This document shows, piece after piece, positions 7,076 to 13,047 of a stretch of DNA of 13,047 nucleotides. The stretch comes from Eubacteriales bacterium (lineage in GTDB: Bacteria > Bacillota > Clostridia > Lachnospirales > Lachnospiraceae): the NCBI GenBank assembly GCA_030536565.1, contig JAUNPT010000056.1, forward strand, positions 1-13,047. Reading direction: 5' to 3'. Positions within the stretch are counted from its first letter, which is position 1. Each line of letters starts with the position of its first letter. The notes beneath the pieces were generated by a model, which worked only from the letters and a program-made list of their open reading frames with translations, did not search any database and had not been told where the DNA came from. Made by a program: the position numbers and the translations under genes.

Positions 7076-8081
7076 GCACAACACCTCCCAGTATTTTTTT
7101 ATTCAGTTTTACTGCCTTACGTCCATGTTTTAATCTGTACATAAGCAGTCCGACAAACAATATGCTGCCAAAGATACCTACAATCAGTTCAATTGGCAGT
7201 TCATATGGGAATATTATTATTCTTCCTGCCATATCACATACGAGTACAAATATAGCGCCAAACAAAGCCGTATCCACTAGCGTTCCACGAAGCTTATCGC
7301 CCTTAAACATCACGACTATATTAGGAACAATCAGACCAATATAAGAAATTGAGCCAACCACTACAACAACTGCTGCTGTAATCATCGCTGCTATAGTAAG
7401 TCCCATAAACAAAACCAGATTGTAATGAACTCCTAAGTTTTTTGAAAAATTTTTTCCCATACCAACGATATTAAAATGATTAGCGAACATAAATGCAGCA
7501 ATTACCAGCGGTACTACAAGATAAGCAATCTCATACCTTCCCTTTAAGACCATTGAGAAATGTCCTACCAGCCATGTTGATAATGCCTGCGTCATCTCAA
7601 ACTTATATGCAAGAAAAGATGTCACACCTCCTATAACATTTCCAAACATTATTCCAACAAGCGGAACCATCACTGCATCTTTAAACCTGAGCCGCTGTAT
7701 AAAATATACAAATATCCATGTTCCGGCAATGGCCGACACAAACGCAAATACAGCTCTGCCCCAAAGCGTGGAGTCCGGCATAAATATAAGCGCTATAAGT
7801 ATTCCAAACTGGGCTGAGGAAATGGTTGCTCCCGTTGTAGGTGAAACGAATTTATTCATGCACAGCTGCTGCATTATAAGACCTGCCACACTCATTCCAA
7901 ATCCAGTACATAAAATCGCTATCAGCCTCGGAATCCTGGATATAAAGAACACTTCTATTGCATCCCCATTTTTTGTGAACAATGATATGGGCGTTACATC
8001 AATAGCCCCGACAAATAAAGATATTGCTGATAGAATCACAAGACATAATCCCAGACAAATTGTAATTCTGTATTTTTTCAT
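7068..8081 (-). CDS. yclN: Siderophore-iron ABC transporter, FecCD-family permease 1 (YclN-like)
   Basis: A 337-aa FecCD-family permease and first gene of the siderophore importer operon. It strongly resembles B. subtilis YclN as remembered, part of the petrobactin importer: SRIPRLIAILCTGFGMSVAG, then LIMQQLCMNKFVSPTTGATI in the N-terminal half, GRYEIAYLVVPLV in the middle, IGLIVPNIVVMFKGD, and the C-terminal CDMAGRIIIFPYELPI. These also fit FatD/VctD-type catecholate importers. The longest frame starts at 8087, but AAAGGAG runs directly into that ATG; the ATG at 8081 has 6-base spacing and is chosen. Two different permeases in tandem imply a heterodimeric channel. The operon promoter and a candidate operator lie upstream at 8166-8220. 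Confidence 0.93.
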   Translation of the reverse strand: MKKYRITICLGLCLVILSAISLFVGAIDVTPISLFTKNGDAIEVFFISRIPRLIAILCTGFGMSVAGLIMQQLCMNKFVSPTTGATISSAQFGILIALIFMPDSTLWGRAVFAFVSAIAGTWIFVYFIQRLRFKDAVMVPLVGIMFGNVIGGVTSFLAYKFEMTQALSTWLVGHFSMVLKGRYEIAYLVVPLVIAAFMFANHFNIVGMGKNFSKNLGVHYNLVLFMGLTIAAMITAAVVVVVGSISYIGLIVPNIVVMFKGDKLRGTLVDTALFGAIFVLVCDMAGRIIIFPYELPIELIVGIFGSILFVGLLMYRLKHGRKAVKLNKKILGGVVRE

Positions 8082-8112
8082 AAACATCTCCTTTCGTTTT
8101 TATTTTTTAGTC

Positions 8113-8145
8113 TAACTATTATTAGTCATTTCGAACTTATAGTTA
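8113..8145. repeat. Inverted heptamer repeat in the siderophore operon leader
   Basis: TAACTAT at 8113-8119 and ATAGTTA at 8139-8145 are perfect inverted copies separated by 19 bases; a further ATAGTTA lies at 8163-8169, overlapping the candidate operator. They could be extra repressor half sites or a weak hairpin in the mRNA leader. A nearby TTAGTCTAA (8107-8115) is a short palindrome of similar composition. Confidence 0.45.
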
Positions 8146-8165
8146 TAAAAGAAGGCTGCCTGATA

Positions 8166-8181
8166 GTTAGTTCTATCTAAC
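8166..8181. promoter_or_regulatory. Candidate repressor operator at the siderophore operon start site
   Basis: An inverted repeat GTTAG-N6-CTAAC begins about 5 bases downstream of the predicted transcription start, where a bound repressor would block the promoter. The half sites recall the TTAG/CTAA elements of DtxR/IdeR-type iron repressor boxes rather than the GATAAT unit of Fur boxes. Iron control is expected for this operon, but the regulator is inferred. Confidence 0.5.
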
Positions 8182-8192
8182 AGCTGTTTATT

Positions 8193-8220
8193 ATCATACC
8201 ATATCACTAGGAATTGTCAA
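8193..8220 (-). promoter_or_regulatory. Sigma-A-type promoter of the siderophore importer operon
   Basis: On the minus strand a consensus TTGACA (8220-8215) is followed after 16 bases by TATGAT (8198-8193), with TGG directly before it forming an extended -10. The predicted start is near 8186, leaving a leader of about 100 bases before the first permease. It is back to back with the MATE promoter. Confidence 0.78.
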
Positions 8221-8251
8221 GCTTATTTTTGTTCAATTTTTTAATTCGCAC

Positions 8252-8279
8252 TTGAATTTTTTTAAATGCTTGATAAAAT
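8252..8279 (+). promoter_or_regulatory. Candidate promoter of the MATE transporter gene
   Basis: TTGAAT (8252-8257) and TAAAAT (8274-8279) are 16 bases apart, predicting a start near 8286, 28 bases before the chosen ATG. This placement argues against translation from the earlier in-frame ATG at 8266, which lies inside the promoter. No obvious operator was seen for this direction. Confidence 0.6.
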
Positions 8280-8313
8280 AAAAGCATTATTAAATAACAG
8301 GTCTGGAGACTTC

Positions 8314-9666
8314 ATGAAGACTACAACTAATTACGACGATTTTTCGAAAGGCAGCATAGCCTCACATCTTGTAAGACTTGCTGTTCCCATGACGCTGGCT
8401 CAGTTAGTCAACGTGCTATATAACATAATAGACCGAATGTTTATTGGAAGACTTCCAGTTGACGCAACCAATGCACTTACAGGGCTTGGAGTTGCATTTC
8501 CAATATGTACAATTATTATTGCTTTCGCCAATCTAATAGGTCTTGGAAGTTCACCTCTTTTTTCAATTGAAAGAGGACGCGGCAATGATGAGGAAGCTAA
8601 GTACATAATGGGAAATGCTTTTGTAATGCTTGTAATCATAGGATTTATTTTAAGTATTACTGGACTGGTATTTAAGAAACCTATTCTATATATGCTTGGT
8701 GCCAGCGATGTAACATATCAATATGCCAGCTCTTATATATCCATATATCTACTGGGAAATATATTCGTTATGCTAAGTCTTGGTCTTAATACTTTTATAA
8801 ATGCCCAGGGTTTTGCAAAAACAGGAATGTTAACCGTATCTATCGGAGCTGTAACAAACATCATACTTGACCCGGTCTTAATATTTGTATTAAATCTCGG
8901 GGTTTCCGGTGCTGCCATTGCAACTGTTATTTCACAGTTTATTGCTGCACTTTGGACGTTTCACTTCTTAACTGGTAAAAAGACTATAATAAAGCTTTCC
9001 CCTAAATATTTCAAATTGAAAAGCCACAGAGTATTAAGCGCATTAGGACTGGGACTTGCACCTTTTACTATGAGTTTTACCAACAGCCTTATTGCAGTTA
9101 TCAATAATATTAACCTTGCAGCCTATGGCGGAGATATCTACATTGCCTCAATGACTGTTATTAACTCTGTCCGCGAGGTTGTACAGATGCCTGTTTCCGG
9201 AATATCTGACAGTGCCAAGCCTATAATAAGCTATAATTACGGAGCAAAGGAAAATAAGCGAATCAAAACCACAATACAATATATGACAGCTTCCCTTATT
9301 ATATATTCATTTGCAGTAACTATTCTTGTGGAGCTTTTTGCAAAGCAGATGATTTTCTTTTTTAATGATGACCCAAAGCTGCTTGAAATCGGTGTTAAAT
9401 CACTGCGCTTGTACTTTGCTGCATTCATGTTCATGGCATTCCAGTTTTCAGGACAGACAGTATTCACAGCTCTTGGCAAAGCAAAAAATGCTGTATTTTT
9501 CTCACTGTTTAGAAAAGTGTTTCTGGTAATTCCACTTGTCTATCTTCTGCCCTTGCTTGGGTTAGGAGTAGACGGTGTATTTATTGCAGAGCCCGTCTCT
9601 AATATAATCGGTGGTCTGTGCTGCTTTATTGCCATGTATTTTATTGTTTATAGGAAGCTGGATTAG
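8314..9666 (+). CDS. MATE-family multidrug/cation efflux transporter
   Basis: A 450-aa membrane protein of the multidrug and toxic compound extrusion family, which exports cationic drugs or metabolites in exchange for Na+ or H+. It has about 12 hydrophobic segments in two homologous halves. The N-terminal signature is GSIASHLVRLAVPMTLAQLV, then NVLYNIIDRMFIG, the usual MATE opening; the second half carries ISDSAKPIISYNYGAKENKR and FSGQTVFTALGKAKNAVFFS. The longest frame begins at 8266, but that codon overlaps the promoter; the ATG at 8314 has GGAG 5 bases upstream. The protein ends naturally in VYRKLD. The gene is divergent from the siderophore operon; whether it exports a related molecule cannot be told. 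No intrinsic terminator was recognised after it, and the remnant ATPase begins about 15 bases downstream on the opposite strand. Confidence 0.95.
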   Translation: MKTTTNYDDFSKGSIASHLVRLAVPMTLAQLVNVLYNIIDRMFIGRLPVDATNALTGLGVAFPICTIIIAFANLIGLGSSPLFSIERGRGNDEEAKYIMGNAFVMLVIIGFILSITGLVFKKPILYMLGASDVTYQYASSYISIYLLGNIFVMLSLGLNTFINAQGFAKTGMLTVSIGAVTNIILDPVLIFVLNLGVSGAAIATVISQFIAALWTFHFLTGKKTIIKLSPKYFKLKSHRVLSALGLGLAPFTMSFTNSLIAVINNINLAAYGGDIYIASMTVINSVREVVQMPVSGISDSAKPIISYNYGAKENKRIKTTIQYMTASLIIYSFAVTILVELFAKQMIFFFNDDPKLLEIGVKSLRLYFAAFMFMAFQFSGQTVFTALGKAKNAVFFSLFRKVFLVIPLVYLLPLLGLGVDGVFIAEPVSNIIGGLCCFIAMYFIVYRKLD

Positions 9667-9900
9667 GGGAAAATTCATTCTATTGCCAATGTGATATTTT
9701 TCCTGCAGCTTTCCCACATCATCTAAGGTACAGGTTACTTCCCCTACCTTTCCCTGCATCTGTTCAATTAATTCCTCCGGTGTTCCCGTAGCAATAATTT
9801 CTCCACTCTTTAATAAAAGTACTTTATCGGCAATACATTCAATATCACTGACCACATGGGTTGCGAAAAGAATAATCTTATCCTTTGATAATTCAGCAAT

Positions 9901-9911
9901 ACTTCTTATAT
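9901..9911 (-). other. Deletion junction inside the ATPase pseudogene
   Basis: One frame reads VAYKK up to this point and then hits a stop within a few codons (YC*); another frame from here reads IRSIAELSKDKI. The bases ATAAGAAG fit both sides of the break, so short repeated sequence may have mediated the loss. The ABC signature, Walker B and D-loop that belong here in a normal ATPase are absent. Confidence 0.8.
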
Positions 9912-10165
9912 GCAACAGATGTGAGATTTACAACCTCAAGAAGCTCGTCTATCTGCTGACTGACCTTCTTCTTTGTCCCATCAGCTAAAGTAACTGCTTT
10001 CACGCCCTTTATTTCTGCCATGTATTTTAAAAATGCTTTCGGTGAAAAGTCTTCATAAAATCCCTGCTGCTGTGGCATATATCCTACCAATGCACGAAAC
10101 TTCTTTCCAAGTTTTAGAATATCCTCCCCTTCAAGCCCACAGATTTCTTCATCAATATAGATAAT

Positions 10166-10232
10166 TCTGCCACCTGTATATTTGCCTGTCTAAACATCTT
10201 TTTTCTTTGTACTATTCCGTATATCTCTGCCA
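10166..10232. repeat. 60-bp spaced direct repeat TCTGCCA flanking an insertion-like segment
   Basis: TCTGCCA occurs at 10166-10172 and again at 10226-10232, exactly 60 bases apart. The segment between has no counterpart in the usual layout of this ATPase family, where the DNVARDG region runs directly into GGRIIY; it adds 20 codons in frame and contains the TAG stop. No transposase or terminal inverted repeat is present. Confidence 0.6.
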
Positions 10233-10389
10233 TCTCTCGCCACATTGTCCGTAATTAAGTTAATCATCGTACTCTTTCCTGCGCCATTGGCTCCCAGTAT
10301 GCCATAAATTCCCGGTTCAAATGTGTAATTGATTCCCTTTAATGCCTGAACCATTCCATATGTCTTCTTTACATTTTCAAGTTTGAGTT

Positions 10390-12726
10390 TCATAAATGCC
10401 TCCTTACCCATGTTCGAATTACCATGAACATACTAAATATCCCAGTCTCCACAACTGCTGCGTACATGATACAATACATAATCCCACTGGAACATATGCG
10501 AAGCAGATGCCAGTCATTCATTGGCAATACTACTGAAACATACTGAAAAAATACAAAATCAATCAAATAAAGAATATGTGGAATTAGTAAAATAAAGCAG
10601 ATAATTAATGTATATTTCTCATTCGCGTATAATGAAATCAGTGTAATCATCATCGTGACTGACCACATAACAAACAATTTTACTATGAAACCGAAAAACA
10701 TATATTGTCTGATTGTGATATTTAGCGGGAATTTTTCCATAAACATCAGGCTGTGCAGATTGCTGTCCATATTCGAACAGCTGTATAACTGCAACACACG
10801 TATGTAATAATATGCATAAATAATACACCCCAGAAAAACAGAAAGAACAGAATTAACCGCTATTTTTCTTCTGATAAAATGTTTTCTTCCATTGGCAGCA
10901 CTTCCGAGCATCGGTACCATACTTCCTTTCCGTTCATAGGAAATGCTTCCATTGATTAAGAATATCAGCATCATATATACATATAAGTCTATCATGTTCA
11001 AGCTGTAGTCCATGGTTCCATTAAAGATTCCTTCATAGGCGTATGGAGATATAACCTGAACGGTATCTCCCCCATCCTTCTTTCTATCCAGATAATCTGC
11101 CTGCAGCTTCATCTCATCTACGGCATCACTTAATGCATTGATTTCTTCTGTCAGTGTTTTCATATAGGAGCCGTTCACCTTCTCGCCCCGTTCAGCCTGC
11201 GCATTCAATTGCTGGTATTCCACATTCTTGTCATTCAACTGATTTTCGTATACTTTAATCTCATCATATATGGAAGAATCCATCTCCCTGCCATTCATAT
11301 CGAAATAATAATTGCGCATGATATCTCTTGCGCCATCATAGTATACAGTCCCATAAATCTGCACTCTGCTAATCAGGAAAAATCCAATGATTATTACAAT
11401 GATTCCCCTCTGTCCAATCAGAATTTTATAAATATCTGTCCCCCATGGATTTAGTTTTGCGACCCATTGTCTATAAACAGTCAATATCCGACTGAGCCAT
11501 GCATTTGCCCTCGAATAATTGGCAACCGGATGTCTGCAATAGGAAATAGCCGCCACTGTAATTGTAAAGATTATCATAACCACAGACAAAGTTATAAGAT
11601 AAACATCACCTCGTCCATAGACCGTTCCCCACAGTCTGACATTGGAATAGGCATACATTGCATCTCCTGGCAGCAACAACTCCAGCAAATTGGTGTATTT
11701 CAGTACGCCGAATACAGAGCTTTCCGGAATATATTGATGACATAGGAAACTGACCACCCCGGCAATAAGCATCGCTGCACCGGCTGCTGCAATATTGGAG
11801 AATATCGACAGCATTCCCCATGCAAATATAGCTATAACAAAGATACTAACCCCATAGAGAATGATATTAAACACTAAAAATGTGATTCGATTAGATGAAA
11901 ATGGTACATATGCAAAAGTCTGACTGCTCTGTAACTCTAAACCAAGATATTCTTCTCCTCCATATAGAATAAAACTCGTTATATAGGTCACAAAATTGAC
12001 AGCCAGAGAACCAATCAGAGATGAACTGAATAATATTCCCATTCTTCGAACAGTCAAGCGCACTCGTCCATTTCCTGCTGCATATATGATATTGAACAGC
12101 CCCAGTTTCTTGTCCTCAAGAAAACGATACAATATGTAAATCATGAACAACAGCAGAAAAACTCCCGTAAGTTTATACTCGAAGATACTATCCACTGCTC
12201 TTTCTCCACCTGGTGCAGTTGTAACCATTTCATTAAACTTCATATCATATCTTGTCTTTAATATATTATTATACGAATAAGACCCACTGTTTGAAAATGC
12301 ACTGACATGAATCAAATTCGCCGACTGCTCACGCATTTGTACAATTCTCTCATGGTATCCTGCAGCATAATTAAGATTTCCCTTGAACATTTCACTTGCC
12401 GCCATATAGATTGAAAAGCTGACATCTTCTTTATTAATATATTCTTTGTAAAAAGAGGTCATATATGCCTTAATTTCTTCATTCAAAGCAGATTCTTCCA
12501 CGTTCTCTCCAGAATCATATTTCTCAATCCATCCGTCCATCAGTTCATTGTACATACGGTTCACATCCAGGATATTGAATGTACTGGAATCATAGTCTTT
12601 TACATACTGTAAAATCTCTTCATTCCCATTCTGTATCTGTTGGTTATAAAATAGCAGGCCAGATATCAGACAGAGAATCAATAATATGACACAGGTCTTT
12701 ATATTCCATATTCGTTTAAACTCCAT
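10390..12726 (-). CDS. ABC-2 type exporter permease, large double-unit form
   Basis: A 778-aa membrane protein apparently made of two ABC-2-type units in tandem. Each unit has one membrane span, a large soluble loop, then about five more spans. Unit 1 has a span at about 11-27, a loop at 28-186 and spans clustered at 187-395. Unit 2 has a span at about 441-456, a loop at 457-576 with a charged probable coiled coil (about 487-550), and spans at 577-768. A related motif follows the second span in both: YAAGNGRVRLTVRR (215-228) and SAANGRKHFIRR (609-620), supporting duplication. Such permeases work with an ATPase to export peptides or lipids or confer antimicrobial-peptide immunity; the substrate here is unknown. 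The ATG at 12726 follows GAGGGGGG at about 11 bases, with an in-frame TGA three codons upstream. The ATPase partner gene directly downstream is broken. Confidence 0.85.
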   Translation of the reverse strand: MEFKRIWNIKTCVILLILCLISGLLFYNQQIQNGNEEILQYVKDYDSSTFNILDVNRMYNELMDGWIEKYDSGENVEESALNEEIKAYMTSFYKEYINKEDVSFSIYMAASEMFKGNLNYAAGYHERIVQMREQSANLIHVSAFSNSGSYSYNNILKTRYDMKFNEMVTTAPGGERAVDSIFEYKLTGVFLLLFMIYILYRFLEDKKLGLFNIIYAAGNGRVRLTVRRMGILFSSSLIGSLAVNFVTYITSFILYGGEEYLGLELQSSQTFAYVPFSSNRITFLVFNIILYGVSIFVIAIFAWGMLSIFSNIAAAGAAMLIAGVVSFLCHQYIPESSVFGVLKYTNLLELLLPGDAMYAYSNVRLWGTVYGRGDVYLITLSVVMIIFTITVAAISYCRHPVANYSRANAWLSRILTVYRQWVAKLNPWGTDIYKILIGQRGIIVIIIGFFLISRVQIYGTVYYDGARDIMRNYYFDMNGREMDSSIYDEIKVYENQLNDKNVEYQQLNAQAERGEKVNGSYMKTLTEEINALSDAVDEMKLQADYLDRKKDGGDTVQVISPYAYEGIFNGTMDYSLNMIDLYVYMMLIFLINGSISYERKGSMVPMLGSAANGRKHFIRRKIAVNSVLSVFLGCIIYAYYYIRVLQLYSCSNMDSNLHSLMFMEKFPLNITIRQYMFFGFIVKLFVMWSVTMMITLISLYANEKYTLIICFILLIPHILYLIDFVFFQYVSVVLPMNDWHLLRICSSGIMYCIMYAAVVETGIFSMFMVIRTWVRRHL

Positions 12727-12772
12727 TGCACATCATACCCCCCTCGTATAATTCCTGGGAATCATTTCCAAA

Positions 12773-13047
12773 TCATTTTAATGTCCCCTGCAATATCTTT
12801 TTAAATTCCTTAGTGTTCCGATTATAGACCATATACACATAATCCGCATCGGTTCCTTCATCCTTCTTCGTTTTCGCATAGTCCGCATAATATCTGAAGA
12901 ATAAATATTTGTCATCGCCGAAATACATATCTGAAGTTTCTGAAACGATCTCTTCCAGCACCTCTCCGTCCAGAGAAAGAACGACAACTCTCGATTGTGC
13001 CTTATCCACAATATCATAATTATTAACATAAAGAGCATTATTATAAT
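12773..13047 (-). CDS. Unidentified protein, C-terminal part (cut by window edge)
   Basis: Only the last 91 residues are visible; the frame is open to the window edge and the start lies outside. I do not recognise a specific family. The segment has alternating beta-strand patterns, NALYVNNYDIV, RVVVLSLDGEVLEEIV, KYLFFRYYADY and DYVYMVYNRNTKEFKKIL, resembling successive blades of a beta-propeller or a DUF5050-like repeat protein, but this is only a pattern impression. It ends 46 bases before the ABC-2 permease start on the same strand, so it is probably the upstream gene of the same operon, perhaps an extracytoplasmic accessory protein. An internal GTG at 13009 is an unlikely start because coding-like sequence continues upstream. 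Confidence 0.7.
   Translation of the reverse strand, partial: YNNALYVNNYDIVDKAQSRVVVLSLDGEVLEEIVSETSDMYFGDDKYLFFRYYADYAKTKKDEGTDADYVYMVYNRNTKEFKKILQGTLK

Larger units (their letters stand above)
9682..10393 (-). pseudogene. Decayed ABC transporter ATP-binding protein
   Basis: Remnant of an ABC ATPase that would have driven the ABC-2 permease encoded upstream; its ATG overlaps the permease stop as ATGA, with AAGGAGG before it. The N-terminal part is good, with Walker A GANGAGKS (34-41). An in-frame TAG at 10190-10192 stops it after 67 residues, inside a 60-bp stretch between TCTGCCA repeats. The same frame resumes with KLGKKFRALVGYMPQQQGFY, the Q-loop region, to VNLTSVAYKK. Near 9901-9911 the frame shifts and the next recognisable sequence is IAELSKDKIILFATHVVSDI, containing the H-loop. 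The ABC signature and Walker B between them are missing, by family layout roughly 40 codons. Similarity ends near KYHIGN at 9682, close to the MATE stop, so the C-terminus is also lost. It cannot encode a working ATPase. Confidence 0.92.

Noticed and set aside
8161..8200. Fur box at the siderophore operon promoter
   Set aside because: No GATAATNATTATC-like palindrome is present; the inverted repeat seen is of the TTAG/CTAA type.
8266..8313. N-terminal extension of the MATE protein from the upstream ATG
   Set aside because: That ATG overlaps the predicted promoter and lacks a Shine-Dalgarno; the ATG at 8314 has GGAG at good spacing and begins the conserved MATE N-terminus.
9562..9681. Continuation of the ATPase fragment frame past KYHIGN
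   Set aside because: These codons are the reverse complement of the MATE C-terminus and show no ABC similarity, so the pseudogene was ended at about 9682.
9667..9705. Possible terminator hairpin after the MATE gene (GGGAAAAT pairing with ATTTTTCC)
   Set aside because: The stem is AU-rich with a wobble pair and a long loop and is not followed by a U tract on either strand.

Overview
The window reads as chromosomal DNA from an AT-rich, low-GC Gram-positive anaerobe, most likely a Lachnospiraceae-type Clostridia. This is an inference from protein style (MATE, PtsI and siderophore-transport sequences), AGGAGG-type ribosome binding sites, sigma-A-like promoters with 16-17 base spacers, and a yybP-ykoY-type riboswitch. 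No tRNA, rRNA, CRISPR array, transposase or phage gene was seen.

Layout, left to right. (1) 1-1284, minus strand: the start of a family 2 glycosyltransferase (cut by the window edge) preceded by a cytoplasmic SGNH/GDSL esterase of the rhamnogalacturonan-acetylesterase type; the two are closely spaced and probably co-transcribed. (2) 1303-3109, minus: ptsI (PTS Enzyme I) with its own promoter and a strong terminator hairpin, in which a promoter for the esterase appears to be embedded. (3) 3149-4363, minus: a CaCA-family cation antiporter behind a yybP-ykoY (Mn2+) riboswitch with a perfect 15-bp terminator. (4) 4365-8220, minus: a four-gene catecholate-siderophore ABC importer in the order permease-permease-ATPase-lipoprotein, matching Bacillus subtilis yclNOPQ, with a promoter and a candidate metal-repressor operator at its start site. 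It shows no terminator of its own before the Mn2+ riboswitch. (5) 8252-9666, plus: a divergently transcribed MATE efflux pump. (6) 9682-13047, minus: an ABC-2 exporter locus made of the end of an unidentified protein, an intact 778-aa permease with an internally duplicated architecture, and a badly broken ATPase pseudogene.

How the parts fit: the centre is a metal-homeostasis block, with ferric-siderophore import next to a Mn2+-responsive antiporter in the same orientation. The right side carries an eroded ABC exporter whose ATPase has an in-frame stop inside a 60-bp insertion-like segment, an internal deletion that removes the ABC signature and Walker B, and a 3' truncation just beyond the MATE stop codon. 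Several start codons were moved downstream of the longest open frame because a Shine-Dalgarno sequence sits directly before the internal start (ptsI, siderophore lipoprotein, both siderophore permeases, MATE, ATPase remnant).

No wholly new system was evident. The most interesting points are the Mn2+ riboswitch on a CaCA antiporter downstream of an iron importer, the promoter nested in a terminator, and the orphaned double-unit ABC-2 permease beside its decayed ATPase.
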